A stretch of 64,000 bases of DNA from Jiangella alkaliphila (lineage in GTDB: Bacteria > Actinomycetota > Actinomycetes > Jiangellales > Jiangellaceae). Shown here piece by piece: positions 18,331 through 26,051 of this stretch. Below the pieces are notes generated by a model, which did not search any database, had not been told where the DNA came from, and saw only the letters and a list, made by a program, of their open reading frames with translations. Positions within the stretch are counted from its first letter, which is position 1; the number at the start of each line of letters is the position of its first letter. Location of the stretch: contig NZ_LT629791.1 in the NCBI RefSeq assembly GCF_900105925.1, positions 7,100,001 to 7,164,000 of the forward strand, in the 5' to 3' direction. The position numbers and the translations under genes are program-made.

Positions 18331-19005
18331 ATGGCTGAACTACGGCAGTTGGCGCTGCCGTCCTTCGCACGGCGGATGAGCGTCAGAGAAGAGGTCGCCG
18401 ACGCATTGCGTGGCGCCATCGTGTCCGGCGAGATGAAGCCCGGGGAGCTGTACTCCGCCCCCGGACTCGCCGAGCGCTTCGGCATCTCCGCCACCCCCGT
18501 GCGCGAGGCGATGCTCGATCTCGTCAAGCAGGGCCTGGTCGAGGTCGTCCGCAACAAGGGCTTCAAGGTCACCGACATGTCGGAGACCGACCTCGACCAG
18601 ATCACCCAGATCCGCGAGCTGCTCGAGCCGCCCATCGCGGCCCAGGCCGTCACGTCGATCTCCGCGCAGGAGCTGTCCCACCTGCGCAACCTCGCCTCGG
18701 CCATCGTCGACGCCGCCGCCGAGAGCGACTTGATCAGTTACATCGGCGCCGACCGCGAGTTCCACGTGCGGTTGCTCTCGGCCAGCGGCAACCAGCGCCT
18801 CGTCCGCATCGTCGAGGAACTGCGCGCCCAGACCCGCCTCTACGGCCTCTCGTCGCTCGCCTCGTCCGGTCAGCTGGTCGCCAGCGCCCGCGAACACCAG
18901 CGGATGTGCGACCTCATCGAGGCCGGCGAGGCGGAGCAGCTGCAGGAGCTGATGCGCACGCACATCGGCCACATCCGGCGCGAATGGGCCGGCCGGAAGG
19001 GCTGA
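18331..19005 (+). CDS. GntR/FCD transcriptional regulator of the hydroxyproline locus
   Basis: 224-residue FadR-type regulator. An N-terminal winged helix (about residues 18-80, with GELYSAPGLAERFGISATPVREAMLDL as the recognition region) is followed by an FCD ligand-binding domain (HVRLLSASGN and HQRMCDLI carry the usual metal/ligand residues). The ATG follows GGAGGG. It lies 80 bp after the epimerase on the same strand. It probably represses the operon until hydroxyproline or a downstream intermediate binds, acting at the AGTGACAT palindrome (inference). Confidence 0.85.
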   Translation: MAELRQLALPSFARRMSVREEVADALRGAIVSGEMKPGELYSAPGLAERFGISATPVREAMLDLVKQGLVEVVRNKGFKVTDMSETDLDQITQIRELLEPPIAAQAVTSISAQELSHLRNLASAIVDAAAESDLISYIGADREFHVRLLSASGNQRLVRIVEELRAQTRLYGLSSLASSGQLVASAREHQRMCDLIEAGEAEQLQELMRTHIGHIRREWAGRKG

Positions 19006-19020
19006 GCGTGCCGTTGCAAG

Positions 19021-19036
19021 GTGAGAAGGCTCTCAC
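19021..19036 (+). terminator. Hairpin after the GntR gene
   Basis: GTGAGA (19021-19026) and TCTCAC (19031-19036) are perfect 6-bp inverted arms around AGGC, 15 bp after the GntR stop. No T-run follows, so termination is plausible but weakly supported. Confidence 0.4.
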
Positions 19037-19264
19037 GCGCGGCTTACCGGGGATTTAGCCGGCGGCAGCAGGCTGAAACCAGCGTCGGCGGTGACGACAC
19101 GCCCGCCGGCGTCGGGTCCCCCCGGACACGAGGCCCGATCCGCCGGCCGAGCCCCCCTCGGCCGTGCGGTTCGGGCCTTGTGGCGTTCCGCTCCGCTCCC
19201 GTCGGCACCATGGCCCCCGGCAGTGCCGGTGCCGCGCCCGGCAGCGGCGACGACGCACGCACCC

Positions 19265-19640
19265 ACCAGCAGCGGCCCGCTCGCCGTCCACCTGCGGGTG
19301 CCGTTCTGGGCAACGCGCGGCTCAACGGTGACGTTGAACGGCGCCGCCGTCGACGCCGCGGCCGAGCCGGGGACGTACCTGACACTGGACCGGACGTGGG
19401 CGCCGGGCGACCGCGTCGACATCTCGATGCCGTTCAGCCTGCGCACCGAGCAACGGCCCGCTCGTGCTGCCGGCGCTCAACCGGGCGCGGGACTGGCGGC
19501 AGTTCTCGTTCTACCCGCACCTCAAGCTCGACGGCGACAGCTTCCTCGACAAGGTCTGGGCGGCCGCGCCGTTCGGTGGCCACGGCGAGTTCGTCGCCCA
19601 CGTCGAGCAGGTCGCGTCGGAGTGGCAGGCGGCCGGTTCA
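19265..19640 (+). pseudogene. Remnant of a GH127-type beta-L-arabinofuranosidase
   Basis: From about 19265 to 19455 one frame reads GPLAVHLRVPFWA, VTLNGAAV, PGTYLTLDRTWAPGDRVDISMP, the characteristic C-terminal beta-sandwich wording of GH127 (DUF1680) enzymes. At about 19455 the frame shifts and continues as NGPLVLPALNRARDW to about 19635, where GPLVL is the next expected family block. No start, catalytic domain or full-length frame exists. The rest of 19037-19661 shows nothing else I can support as coding. It is a decayed fragment of a sugar-use gene. Confidence 0.55.
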
Positions 19641-19661
19641 CCCGCCGCGAGCGTCAGAACG

Positions 19662-20219
19662 TCATCGTGGCGGCCTCGCGTGCGCAGGCCGACCTCCGGG
19701 TGCGGTGACGGCGAGCAACCTGCGGTAGGTCTCGTCGACGGCGCCCTCGGGCGCCGGGACGACGATGGCGTGCGGGCGGTGCGGCAGCAGCGCGGTCAGG
19801 CGGTCGTAGAGCGCGACCACCTCGCCAGGCCCCGCCTGCGGCGCGTCGGCGGTCGTCCGGGCGCGGTCGGCGAACCGGCGCAGGACGGCCGCCTTCTCGT
19901 CCATCAGCACCAGCTCGTGGAACGCCGCCCCGGTCTCGTCCGCGACCGCTTCCAGCTGCTCCAGGAACTCCGGCCTGGCCACCAGTTGCGGCACGACGAC
20001 GTCGTGACCCGCCGGCAGGTGCGTCCGCGCCGCCGCGAGGGCGACCGCCCGTGCCAGCAGCCCCGCCGCGCCCGGGTTCTCGCGCCAGCCGCCGACGAGG
20101 TCGCGGATCCGGTCGACGTCGAGGTTCAGGGTCAGCGGGTGCTCGGCGGCGTAGCGCGCGGCCAGCGTCGACTTGCCGACCGCGGGCGGGCCGTTGAGCA
20201 CGATCAGCCGGGGCGTCAC
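19662..20219 (-). CDS. P-loop kinase-like ATP-binding protein
   Basis: 185-residue protein beginning at GTG 20219, which overlaps the TetR gene's stop (GTGA). VTPRLIVLNGPPAVGKST gives a Walker A at residues 9-18, and LNLDVDRIRDLVG resembles the acceptor-binding strand of small nucleotide, gluconate or antibiotic kinases. The later sequence has an arginine-rich lid-like segment (RRFADRART). The family is an AAA_33/zeta-toxin-like kinase. The substrate is unknown. Coupling to TetR suggests joint regulation from the 20880 dyad. Confidence 0.75.
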   Translation of the reverse strand: MTPRLIVLNGPPAVGKSTLAARYAAEHPLTLNLDVDRIRDLVGGWRENPGAAGLLARAVALAAARTHLPAGHDVVVPQLVARPEFLEQLEAVADETGAAFHELVLMDEKAAVLRRFADRARTTADAPQAGPGEVVALYDRLTALLPHRPHAIVVPAPEGAVDETYRRLLAVTAPGGRPAHARPPR

Positions 20220-20851
20220 CGTCCGTAGGCGGCGAGGAAGACGTCGGCCGCGCGGTCGGCGAGGTACTCCAGCTCGTCCGGCGGCGACACGGCGGCGGTG
20301 CCGGCGAACATCATCCGGTTCATCGGCTTGTACATGACGAGGCCGGCGAGGTGGTAGGCGGCCAGCGTCGGGTCGTCCAGGTCGCGCAGCAGACCGCGGC
20401 CGGCCATCCGCTGCAGCGCCTCGCCCAGCAGCACGAGCGACGGGTGGAAGGCCCGCTCCCACCAGGTGCCGGAGACGTCCGGGAAACGATCCGCCTCGGC
20501 GATGACCAGCCGGCGCAGCTGCAGCACGTCGGGCCGGCTGAGGCTCTGCAGCAGCTGCCCGCCGACGTCGCGCAGCGCCGTGCGTACGTCGGTGGCGTCG
20601 TCGAGCGTCGCGTAGACCGCGGCGAGCCGGTCGCCGAGCGCGCCGGTGCGGCCGACGATGATCTCGGCGAACAGGTGCTCCTTGTCGGCGAACTGCTTGT
20701 AGACGGTCTGCTTCGAGACCGCGGCCTTGGCGGCCACCTCGTCCATGCTGGCGCCGATGTAGCCGTGCTGGAGGAACACCTCGGTGGCCGCCTCGAGGAT
20801 GGCCCGCCGCTTGCGCGCCGTCCGCCCTTCCTCCACGTCGTCCAGAACCAT
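20216..20851 (-). CDS. TetR-family transcriptional regulator
   Basis: 211-residue TetR regulator. The helix-turn-helix lies at about residues 14-60 (ILEAATEVFLQHGYIGASMDEVAAKAAVSKQTVYKQFADKEHLF split by the turn). A ligand-binding TetR C-terminal domain follows. It is divergent from an alpha/beta hydrolase gene across a 102-bp gap that holds a single large dyad, so self-regulation and control of the hydrolase/RibD-like pair are likely. A kinase-like gene is translationally coupled downstream. Confidence 0.9.
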   Translation of the reverse strand: MVLDDVEEGRTARKRRAILEAATEVFLQHGYIGASMDEVAAKAAVSKQTVYKQFADKEHLFAEIIVGRTGALGDRLAAVYATLDDATDVRTALRDVGGQLLQSLSRPDVLQLRRLVIAEADRFPDVSGTWWERAFHPSLVLLGEALQRMAGRGLLRDLDDPTLAAYHLAGLVMYKPMNRMMFAGTAAVSPPDELEYLADRAADVFLAAYGR

Positions 20852-20879
20852 GCTTGCTCCTCACTCCCGCGAACAGAGT

Positions 20880-20921
20880 ACTAGACAGTTCCGTACTTGT
20901 GCGAGTACTGTACCGTCTAGT
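20880..20921. promoter_or_regulatory. 42-bp dyad operator between TetR and hydrolase genes
   Basis: Outer arms ACTAGAC (20880-20886)/GTCTAGT (20915-20921) and inner arms GTACT (20893-20897)/AGTAC (20904-20908) share exactly the same centre at 20900.5. By eye 16 of 21 base pairs across the half-dyad match. The length would suit two TetR dimers or a nested site. It lies between the two divergent starts, where it could switch both promoters. Confidence 0.7.
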
Positions 20922-20953
20922 TCCAAGCCATCACCGAGATCGGGGAGCACGAG

Positions 20954-21760
20954 ATGAGCACGATCACCTCCAAAGACGGCACCACCATCGCGTTCGACAC
21001 CTACGGCACCGGCCGGCCGCTGATCATGATCGACGGCGCCACCGCCTACCCCGCGATCAACCCGCTGAACGCCGAGACCGGCCGGCTGCTGGCCGACGAG
21101 TTCACCACCTACGCCTACGACCGCCGCGGCCGCGGCAACAGCACCGACACCGCGCCGTACGCGATCGAGCGCGAGATCGAGGACCTCGCCGCGCTGATCG
21201 ACCACGCCGGCGGCGGCCCGGCCGTCCTGTTCGGCTGGTCCTCCGGCGGCGTGCTGGCGCTCGACGCCGTCGCGGCGGGCCTGCCGGTCAGCCACCTCGC
21301 GGTGTTCGAGCCGCCGTTCGTCGTCGACGACATCCGCCCGCCGCTACCGTCGGACTACGTCGAGCGCCTCGACGCCGCCAACGCGGCCGGGCGCCCGGGC
21401 GACGCCGTCGACCTGTTCATGACGGCGGCCGCCGGCGCCTCCCCCGAGGACGTCGAGGGGCTGCACCAGAGCGACTTCTGGCCGGTCATGCTGGGCATCG
21501 CGCCCACCATCGCCTACGACGGCCGGATCATGGGCACCACGATGTCGGGCAACCCGCTGCCGGCCGACCGCTGGGCGTCGATCGACGTCCCCGTGCTGGT
21601 CATGCACGGTCTCGACACCTGGCCGGCGCTGATCCCCGGCCCGCGCGCACTGGCCGAGCTGCTGCCGACGGCGACGTTCAAGCCGGTGCCGGGCGAGAAC
21701 CACGCCACCTCCGCCGACGTGCTCGCGCCGGTGCTGCGCGAGTTCGTGCAGGGGGCCTGA
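20954..21760 (+). CDS. Alpha/beta hydrolase
   Basis: 268-residue alpha/beta-hydrolase fold protein. The nucleophile is S96 in GWSSGG; an oxyanion-hole segment lies near IMIDGAT (residues 24-30) and the likely catalytic histidine is in PGENHATS near residue 238. YDRRGRGNS is the strand-turn typical of the fold. There is no signal peptide, so it is cytoplasmic. It starts after GGGGAGCACGAG, divergent from TetR, and is followed two bases later by the RibD-like gene. The pair looks like a TetR-controlled detoxification or modification unit; the substrate is unknown. Confidence 0.82.
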   Translation: MSTITSKDGTTIAFDTYGTGRPLIMIDGATAYPAINPLNAETGRLLADEFTTYAYDRRGRGNSTDTAPYAIEREIEDLAALIDHAGGGPAVLFGWSSGGVLALDAVAAGLPVSHLAVFEPPFVVDDIRPPLPSDYVERLDAANAAGRPGDAVDLFMTAAAGASPEDVEGLHQSDFWPVMLGIAPTIAYDGRIMGTTMSGNPLPADRWASIDVPVLVMHGLDTWPALIPGPRALAELLPTATFKPVPGENHATSADVLAPVLREFVQGA

Positions 21761-21762
21761 TC

Positions 21763-22329
21763 ATGGGTCGCATCGTGGTCACCGAGTTCATCAGCCTCGA
21801 CGGGGTCGTGCAGGCGCCCGGCGGCGAGGACTTCAAGTACCAGAACTGGAGCTTCGACTTCGACAGCGGCGACGAGGGCGAGCAGTTCAAGACCGACGAG
21901 GCGCTCGCGGGCGAGGCGCTGCTGCTCGGCCGGGTGACGTACGACGGCTTCGCCTCCGCCTGGCCGAGCGAGGAGGGCGTCCTGGCCGACAAGCTGAACC
22001 GCATGCGCAAGTACGTCGTCTCCAGCACGCTCACCGACCCGACGTGGAACAACACGCAGGTAGTGCGCGGCGACGTCGCCACCGAGGTGGCGAAGCTCAA
22101 GGCCGAGGTCGACGGCGAGCTGCAGGTCGCCGGCAGCATCCGACTGGCGCAGGAACTGCTCGAGCACGACCTCGTCGACGGGCTGCACCTCATGACCTAC
22201 CCGGTGCTGCTCGGCTACGGCCGCCGGCTGTTCGGCGAGACCACCGACCGGACTCGCTGGCGGCTCACCGAGTCGCGCACCGTCGGCGAGGGCGTCCTGA
22301 TCACCCTGTTCGAGCGGGACCGCGCCTAG
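21763..22329 (+). CDS. RibD C-terminal/dihydrofolate-reductase-like reductase
   Basis: 188-residue protein of the RibD C-terminal domain family (YwjB/DfrA-like fold). Recognisable blocks are VTEFISLDGVVQAPGG, EALLLGRVTYDGFA, KYVVSSTL, LQVAGSIRLAQELLEHDLVDGLHLMTYPVLLG and GRRLFGE. The family usually reduces a pyrimidine or pteridine-like substrate with NADPH; many stand-alone members have no known substrate. The ATG lies two bases after the hydrolase stop. Its TAG stop (22327-22329) coincides with the CTAG target duplication of the IS element, so the reading frame is preserved. Confidence 0.85.
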   Translation: MGRIVVTEFISLDGVVQAPGGEDFKYQNWSFDFDSGDEGEQFKTDEALAGEALLLGRVTYDGFASAWPSEEGVLADKLNRMRKYVVSSTLTDPTWNNTQVVRGDVATEVAKLKAEVDGELQVAGSIRLAQELLEHDLVDGLHLMTYPVLLGYGRRLFGETTDRTRWRLTESRTVGEGVLITLFERDRA

Positions 22330-22349
22330 ATGACCTATTCCAAGGGGTC
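22330..22349 (+). repeat. Left terminal inverted repeat of the IS
   Basis: 20 bases beginning ATGACCTATTCC and ending GGGGTC; an exact reverse complement occurs at 23314-23333. Confidence 0.9.
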
Positions 22350-22373
22350 GGGTGCGTGTCGTGAGGCAGTGGC

Positions 22374-23315
22374 ATGGGCGAGGGTGTCCAAGATCGGTTT
22401 GTGAAGACAGACCTGGACACCCTCGCGACTGCACTGTACGTGACGGTCGATGACCTGTTGATCGAATCTCCGCACCGGTTGCCGTGGCGGCCGCGGGTGG
22501 GGATCGAACCGAAGATCAGCGACGCTGAGCTGGTCACGTTGGCGGTGATGCAGGCGCTGCTGGGCTTCACCTCCGAAGCGCGCTGGCTGCGTCATGCGCG
22601 CGCTCACCTGCGGCATTTGTTCCCGTGTTTGCCGCAGCAGCCCGGCTACAACAAGCGGCTGCGGCGGCTGGCCGACACGATCGGCTGGCTGGTCGGGGCG
22701 CTGGCCCGCGACACCAGCTTGTGGACCGATGACGTCTGGGTGGTCGATTCCACCCCGGTCGAATGCGGCCGGTCGAAGGAGACGGTGCAGCGTTCGGACC
22801 TGGCCGGGTGGGCAGAGTACGGCTACTGCGCCTCCCATTCCAGGTTCTTCTGGGGACTGCGGCTGCACCTGCTGTGCACGCTGCACGGGCTGCCGGTCGG
22901 GTTCGCCCTGACCGGCGCGAAGGCCGACGAACGCCAGACCCTGCTGGGCATGCTCGGCGCCGATCCCGACCTGAGCACCGCCCGCGTCGGGCAGGTCGTG
23001 ATCGCGGACAAGAACTACTACGGCCGCCAGTTCGAAGCAGCGCTTGCCGAGGCCGGCCTGGACCTGCTGCGCCCGGCCCGCAAGGGCGAACGCCCACGCG
23101 CCGGAGTCCGCTTCTTCAAACCGTTGCGGCAGGTCATCGAGTCGATCAACGACACGTTCAAGGGCCAACTGGACCTGGAACGACACGGCGGGCACACCCC
23201 GACCGGGGTCTGGGTCCGCGTCGCGCAACGCGTCCTGGCACTGACCGCGGCGATCTGGCACAACGACCGCACCGGCCAACCGATCAAACGATCCCTTCTC
23301 GCATACGACCACTGA
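22374..23315 (+). CDS. IS982-family transposase
   Basis: 313-residue DDE transposase filling the insertion sequence. Family wording includes LDTLATALYVTVDDLL near the start, YNKRLRRL, WVVDSTPVECGRS (first aspartate), KRSDLAGWAEYGYC-like text, and VVIADKNYYG (second aspartate), with a late FIESIN-type glutamate segment (QVIESINDTFKGQLDLE). The frame is complete. The start could be the ATG at 22374 or a GTG about nine codons later; IS982 homologues usually begin near LDTLATALY. Confidence 0.9.
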   Translation: MGEGVQDRFVKTDLDTLATALYVTVDDLLIESPHRLPWRPRVGIEPKISDAELVTLAVMQALLGFTSEARWLRHARAHLRHLFPCLPQQPGYNKRLRRLADTIGWLVGALARDTSLWTDDVWVVDSTPVECGRSKETVQRSDLAGWAEYGYCASHSRFFWGLRLHLLCTLHGLPVGFALTGAKADERQTLLGMLGADPDLSTARVGQVVIADKNYYGRQFEAALAEAGLDLLRPARKGERPRAGVRFFKPLRQVIESINDTFKGQLDLERHGGHTPTGVWVRVAQRVLALTAAIWHNDRTGQPIKRSLLAYDH

Positions 23316-23333
23316 CCCCTTGGAATAGGTCAT
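23314..23333 (-). repeat. Right terminal inverted repeat of the IS
   Basis: Exact reverse complement of the left 20-bp end; followed by the second CTAG target copy at 23334-23337. Confidence 0.9.
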
Positions 23334-23346
23334 CTAGGCTGTCGGC

Positions 23347-23526
23347 ATGAGCGACGACCCGGTCGGCGTGGTGACGCGCTGGGAGGACGCGGGCGGCGAA
23401 TGGCGCGTCGTCGCCCGCACGACCACCGGCGTCACCGTCGCCCTCTGCCGCTGCGACGGAGGCGAAGAGGTCGACCGGTTCACCTCGGCCGACCCGGCAC
23501 TCCTGGCCTTCCTCGCCGGCGTCTAG
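23347..23526 (+). CDS. Small hypothetical protein (59 aa)
   Basis: Short open frame from ATG 23347 to TAG 23524-23526, encoding an acidic protein starting MSDDPVGVVTRWEDAGGEWRV and ending ALLAFLAGV. Codon use (strong GC3) matches the neighbours. No family is recognised. It probably followed the RibD-like gene before the IS inserted. Its stop overlaps the stop of the convergent pseudogene by four bases. No ribosome site is clear because the upstream DNA is now IS end. Confidence 0.5.
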   Translation: MSDDPVGVVTRWEDAGGEWRVVARTTTGVTVALCRCDGGEEVDRFTSADPALLAFLAGV

Positions 23527-24203
23527 CCGGGACCGCCGGTCATCGCGCGCAGCGGGCCGGCCAGCCGCTCGGCCAGGTCGGGATCGACGTGGGCGGCCTC
23601 GGTGAGCAGGGCCTCGGTCGCGACGGCGAAGGCGCGGCGCAGGCTGTCGTCGTCGAGGGCGCCGACCAGCGAGCCGAGCAGCGGATCCGTCGCCGACACA
23701 GGCAGGCCGTCGACGCCGCGGGCCTGGTGGGCGAGGAGGTCGTGACGCAGACAGGCGAGCGCGACCACCTGGTCGCGCAGCCCGTCGATCATGTACAGCG
23801 CCTGCCAGCCGTGGCCGCGCTCGATGCTGGACCGGGCGTGCAGCGCGTACAGCCAGCCCATCCCGACCAGCCCGCCGGCCTCCGGCGGAGCGGCGGCCGG
23901 CACGTCGCGCGCAGTTCCGAACAGCAGCCGGAACGTCGGGCGATGGCGCCGAACTCAGCGGCCGGGGCGAACGCGATGTCCACCTGCAACGTGCTGGCCA
24001 GCAGAAACACCCGGTAGATGGTGCCGCCGCGCGGGACGTCGAGGTGCGCCACGGCGCCGTGCCGCGAGGTGGATGTCGGACCAGCCGTCCTCGGCATCAC
24101 GCGCCGCGGACCCGGTGAGCGCGGCGCCGTCGATACGATCGTCGGCCCGGGCGGCCGCGACCAGGGCGTCGCGCAGCGCGGTGCGCTCGTCACGGGTGAA
24201 CAC
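23523..24203 (-). pseudogene. Nucleotidyltransferase pseudogene with two frameshifts
   Basis: Read from GTG 24203, frame one gives VFTRDERTALRDALVAAAR and ALTGSAARDAEDGWSDI, the nucleotidyltransferase GSxAR...SDxD motif (here the second acidic residue is replaced by histidine, SDIHLA). The frame then jumps to HGAVAHLDVPRGGTIYRVF and STLQVDIAFAPAAEFGA near 24070-23930, and jumps again near 23925 to a third frame with LVGMGWLYALHARSSIERG through the stop at 23523. A segment between the first two blocks also seems to be missing. At least two frameshifts plus a lost acidic residue make it inactive. Homologues act as small-molecule or antibiotic nucleotidyltransferases. Confidence 0.7.
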
Positions 24204-24214
24204 GAGCGCCCAGG

Positions 24215-25453
24215 CTAGCCGTGTGGCGGTGTCGATCGGTATCGGTGGCCGGTGGGCGTGGTGGTTTCGACGACATGCCGGCGGGGGTCGATGAGGTGGA
24301 TGGACCAGCCGGGCATATGTCGGACGTAGTTGCCGCGTTCGCACACGCCGCGCCCATTGGTCGGCGTTGTCGCCCCGCCCGCGGCGTGGGGGCGGATGTG
24401 GTCGAGATGGCGGATCGGTGCATCGCAGAACGGGTCGCGGCAGGTCCGGTCGCGGTAGACGAGGAGCTTGGCCAGGGAACCGTCGAACCGGCGCCGCCGC
24501 GGGTCGCAGCCGGTGACGATGCCGGCGGCGGGGTCGGTGAACAGGCGGCGTACGAAGACTCGCGCCTGTTCCGTGTCGCACCCGCGGGCAATGGTGCGCG
24601 CCAGTTCGGCAGGGACAGGTCCGTAGTCGTCGAGATCGGCCGCGGTGTCGTCGCCGGCGAGCAGGGCGGCGTCGGTCATCACCAGGCCGATCTCGGCGGA
24701 GACGGCGTCGGCCGTGGCCTGGCCGGTGAGGCGTTCGACCAGGGTGTCGGCCATGATCTGGTCGCGGCTGCGTCCGTCGCCGGCGCCGACGAGCGTGTCG
24801 GCGTGGCGGCGCAGCGCCGCGTAGGCGGCCACGCCCTGCTCGCACGGCAGCAGCGCGGACAGCACCGCCATGGTGTCCGGTGCCGGCCGGATGCTCACCA
24901 GGCGGTCCTCGCGGGCCCGGCCGGCCCGCTGCACCGCGGCGCGAGGGTCGGCCTCGATCGCCAGCCGTCGCGCGGCCGCATGAGCTCGTTTCGGGCTGAG
25001 CGTGGGTAGCAGCCCGGCGAGCTGCTTGTCGACCAGTTGCCGGTCGTCTGCGGCGAGGTGGGAGGTCTCGGTCGCCACGATGGTGGCCACGTGTTCGGAG
25101 ATCTCGCCGCGCTGCCACAGAGTGAAGGTGGCGGGCAGTTGTTCGATCAGCGCCCGTGCCTGGGTGACCTGGCGGGCTGCTGCTGCCGGGGAGACCCGGC
25201 GTGCCAGCCCGACCTGTTCGGGAACGCCGCGAGCGGCGTGCCGGGCCGGCACGCCCGTGGCCGTGTTCGCGGCCTCCTGTGAGGCGGCGAACTGCGTGAT
25301 GATCTGCGCCTGGGCCGCGCCCGCGGCGGCCTTCAGCTTCTCCAGCGCCGCGATGACGTCGATGCGCTCGGCATCATCGACCACCGCCGAGGGCAGCGCG
25401 GCCAGCCGGTCCACCAGACCGGTCAGCTCATGCATCGCACCTCGATCGAACAT
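24215..25453 (-). CDS. DUF222/HNH endonuclease-domain protein (13E12 family)
   Basis: 412-residue protein of the actinobacterial 13E12 repeat family. The N-terminal DUF222 helical domain covers about residues 10-300 (LVDRLAAL, ALEKLKAAAGAAQAQ, ISEHVATIVATET, RAHAAARRLA). The C-terminal HNH domain has CRDPFCDAPIRHLDHIRPHAAGG and NGRGVCERGNYVRHMPGW, with metal-binding cysteines and histidines. These genes are multicopy in actinomycete genomes and often near mobile DNA; their role is uncertain. It ends 11 bp from the nucleotidyltransferase pseudogene. Confidence 0.88.
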   Translation of the reverse strand: MFDRGAMHELTGLVDRLAALPSAVVDDAERIDVIAALEKLKAAAGAAQAQIITQFAASQEAANTATGVPARHAARGVPEQVGLARRVSPAAAARQVTQARALIEQLPATFTLWQRGEISEHVATIVATETSHLAADDRQLVDKQLAGLLPTLSPKRAHAAARRLAIEADPRAAVQRAGRAREDRLVSIRPAPDTMAVLSALLPCEQGVAAYAALRRHADTLVGAGDGRSRDQIMADTLVERLTGQATADAVSAEIGLVMTDAALLAGDDTAADLDDYGPVPAELARTIARGCDTEQARVFVRRLFTDPAAGIVTGCDPRRRRFDGSLAKLLVYRDRTCRDPFCDAPIRHLDHIRPHAAGGATTPTNGRGVCERGNYVRHMPGWSIHLIDPRRHVVETTTPTGHRYRSTPPHG

Positions 25454-25565
25454 ACGTCCACACTATCGACCAGGACTGACAAGGTCGCCCGAGCGAGCGC
25501 GCCCGACGGCAGGTGCCAGATGAACACGAGGTTGGTGCCTTTCGCCGCGGCGGTGGCTTGAAAGA

Positions 25566-25610
25566 GTCAAGTGTGCTTGACACGATGAGGGCGGGTCAAG
25601 TCTACTTGAC
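25566..25610 (+). promoter_or_regulatory. Promoter with twin 16-bp operators of the membrane/XRE pair
   Basis: Two 16-bp palindromes, GTCAAGTGTGCTTGAC (25566-25581) and GTCAAGTCTACTTGAC (25595-25610), have centres 29 bp apart. TTGACA (25577-25582) is an exact -35 hexamer at the end of the first palindrome, and TCTACT at 25601-25606 is a fair -10 inside the second, 18 bp away. An XRE dimer bound at each would block the promoter. The product of the small XRE gene at 26048 is the expected binder (inference). The rest of 25454-25634 shows nothing else. Confidence 0.7.
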
Positions 25611-25634
25611 TCGACGACGGAGGGAGACGGGCCC

Positions 25635-26051
25635 GTGCAAGCACACAACGAGACCGCAAGCTATCGAGAGTCGAACAGGGCAAGCGCTCAGCTCGTGCTC
25701 TGGACCCTCGCCTGGGCGGCGACCCTTGCAGCGGCCAGGTTCGGCCCCGAGGTCGTGTGGGACGAGCGGCCGGCGGCGAGCTGGGCCGCGGTCGCGGTCA
25801 ACGTTCTCGTCGGCATCACCTGGATCGTCACCTTCGCGCGCTTCCTCAGAGCACTCGACGACCTCCAGCGCAAGATCATGCAGGATGCGCTGGCGGTGAC
25901 CCTCGGCGTGGGCTGGGTCGTCGGCTTCGCTTACGCCGTCGCCGACGCCGCCGGCCTCGTCACCCGCGACCTCGACCTCGCGCTCTTCCCCGCGATGCTG
26001 GGAGTCGTCTACGTGATCTCTTTTGTCATCGGCCGACTCAGGTACCGATGA
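25635..26051 (+). CDS. Small membrane protein paired with XRE regulator
   Basis: 138-residue protein with four predicted membrane helices at about residues 17-36, 49-67, 85-105 and 115-134. The GTG start follows GGAGGGAGACGG. The first 15 residues are polar and cytoplasmic. No enzyme motif is visible and I do not recognise a named family. Its TGA overlaps the ATG of a 63-residue XRE regulator. Such membrane-protein plus small-HTH pairs recur in bacteria, where the regulator controls its own operon; the membrane protein's job is unknown. Confidence 0.8.
   Translation: MQAHNETASYRESNRASAQLVLWTLAWAATLAAARFGPEVVWDERPAASWAAVAVNVLVGITWIVTFARFLRALDDLQRKIMQDALAVTLGVGWVVGFAYAVADAAGLVTRDLDLALFPAMLGVVYVISFVIGRLRYR

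Larger units (their letters stand above)
22330..23333 (+). mobile_element. IS982-family insertion sequence
   Basis: A 1,004-bp element bounded by 20-bp inverted repeats beginning ATGACCTATTCC (22330-22349 and complement at 23314-23333). It is flanked by direct CTAG copies (22326-22329 and 23334-23337), consistent with a 4-bp target duplication. It contains one intact transposase gene. Matching ends, target duplication and an unbroken frame imply recent and possibly active insertion. Removing the element and one CTAG restores a continuous link from the RibD-like stop to the small downstream gene. Confidence 0.9.
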
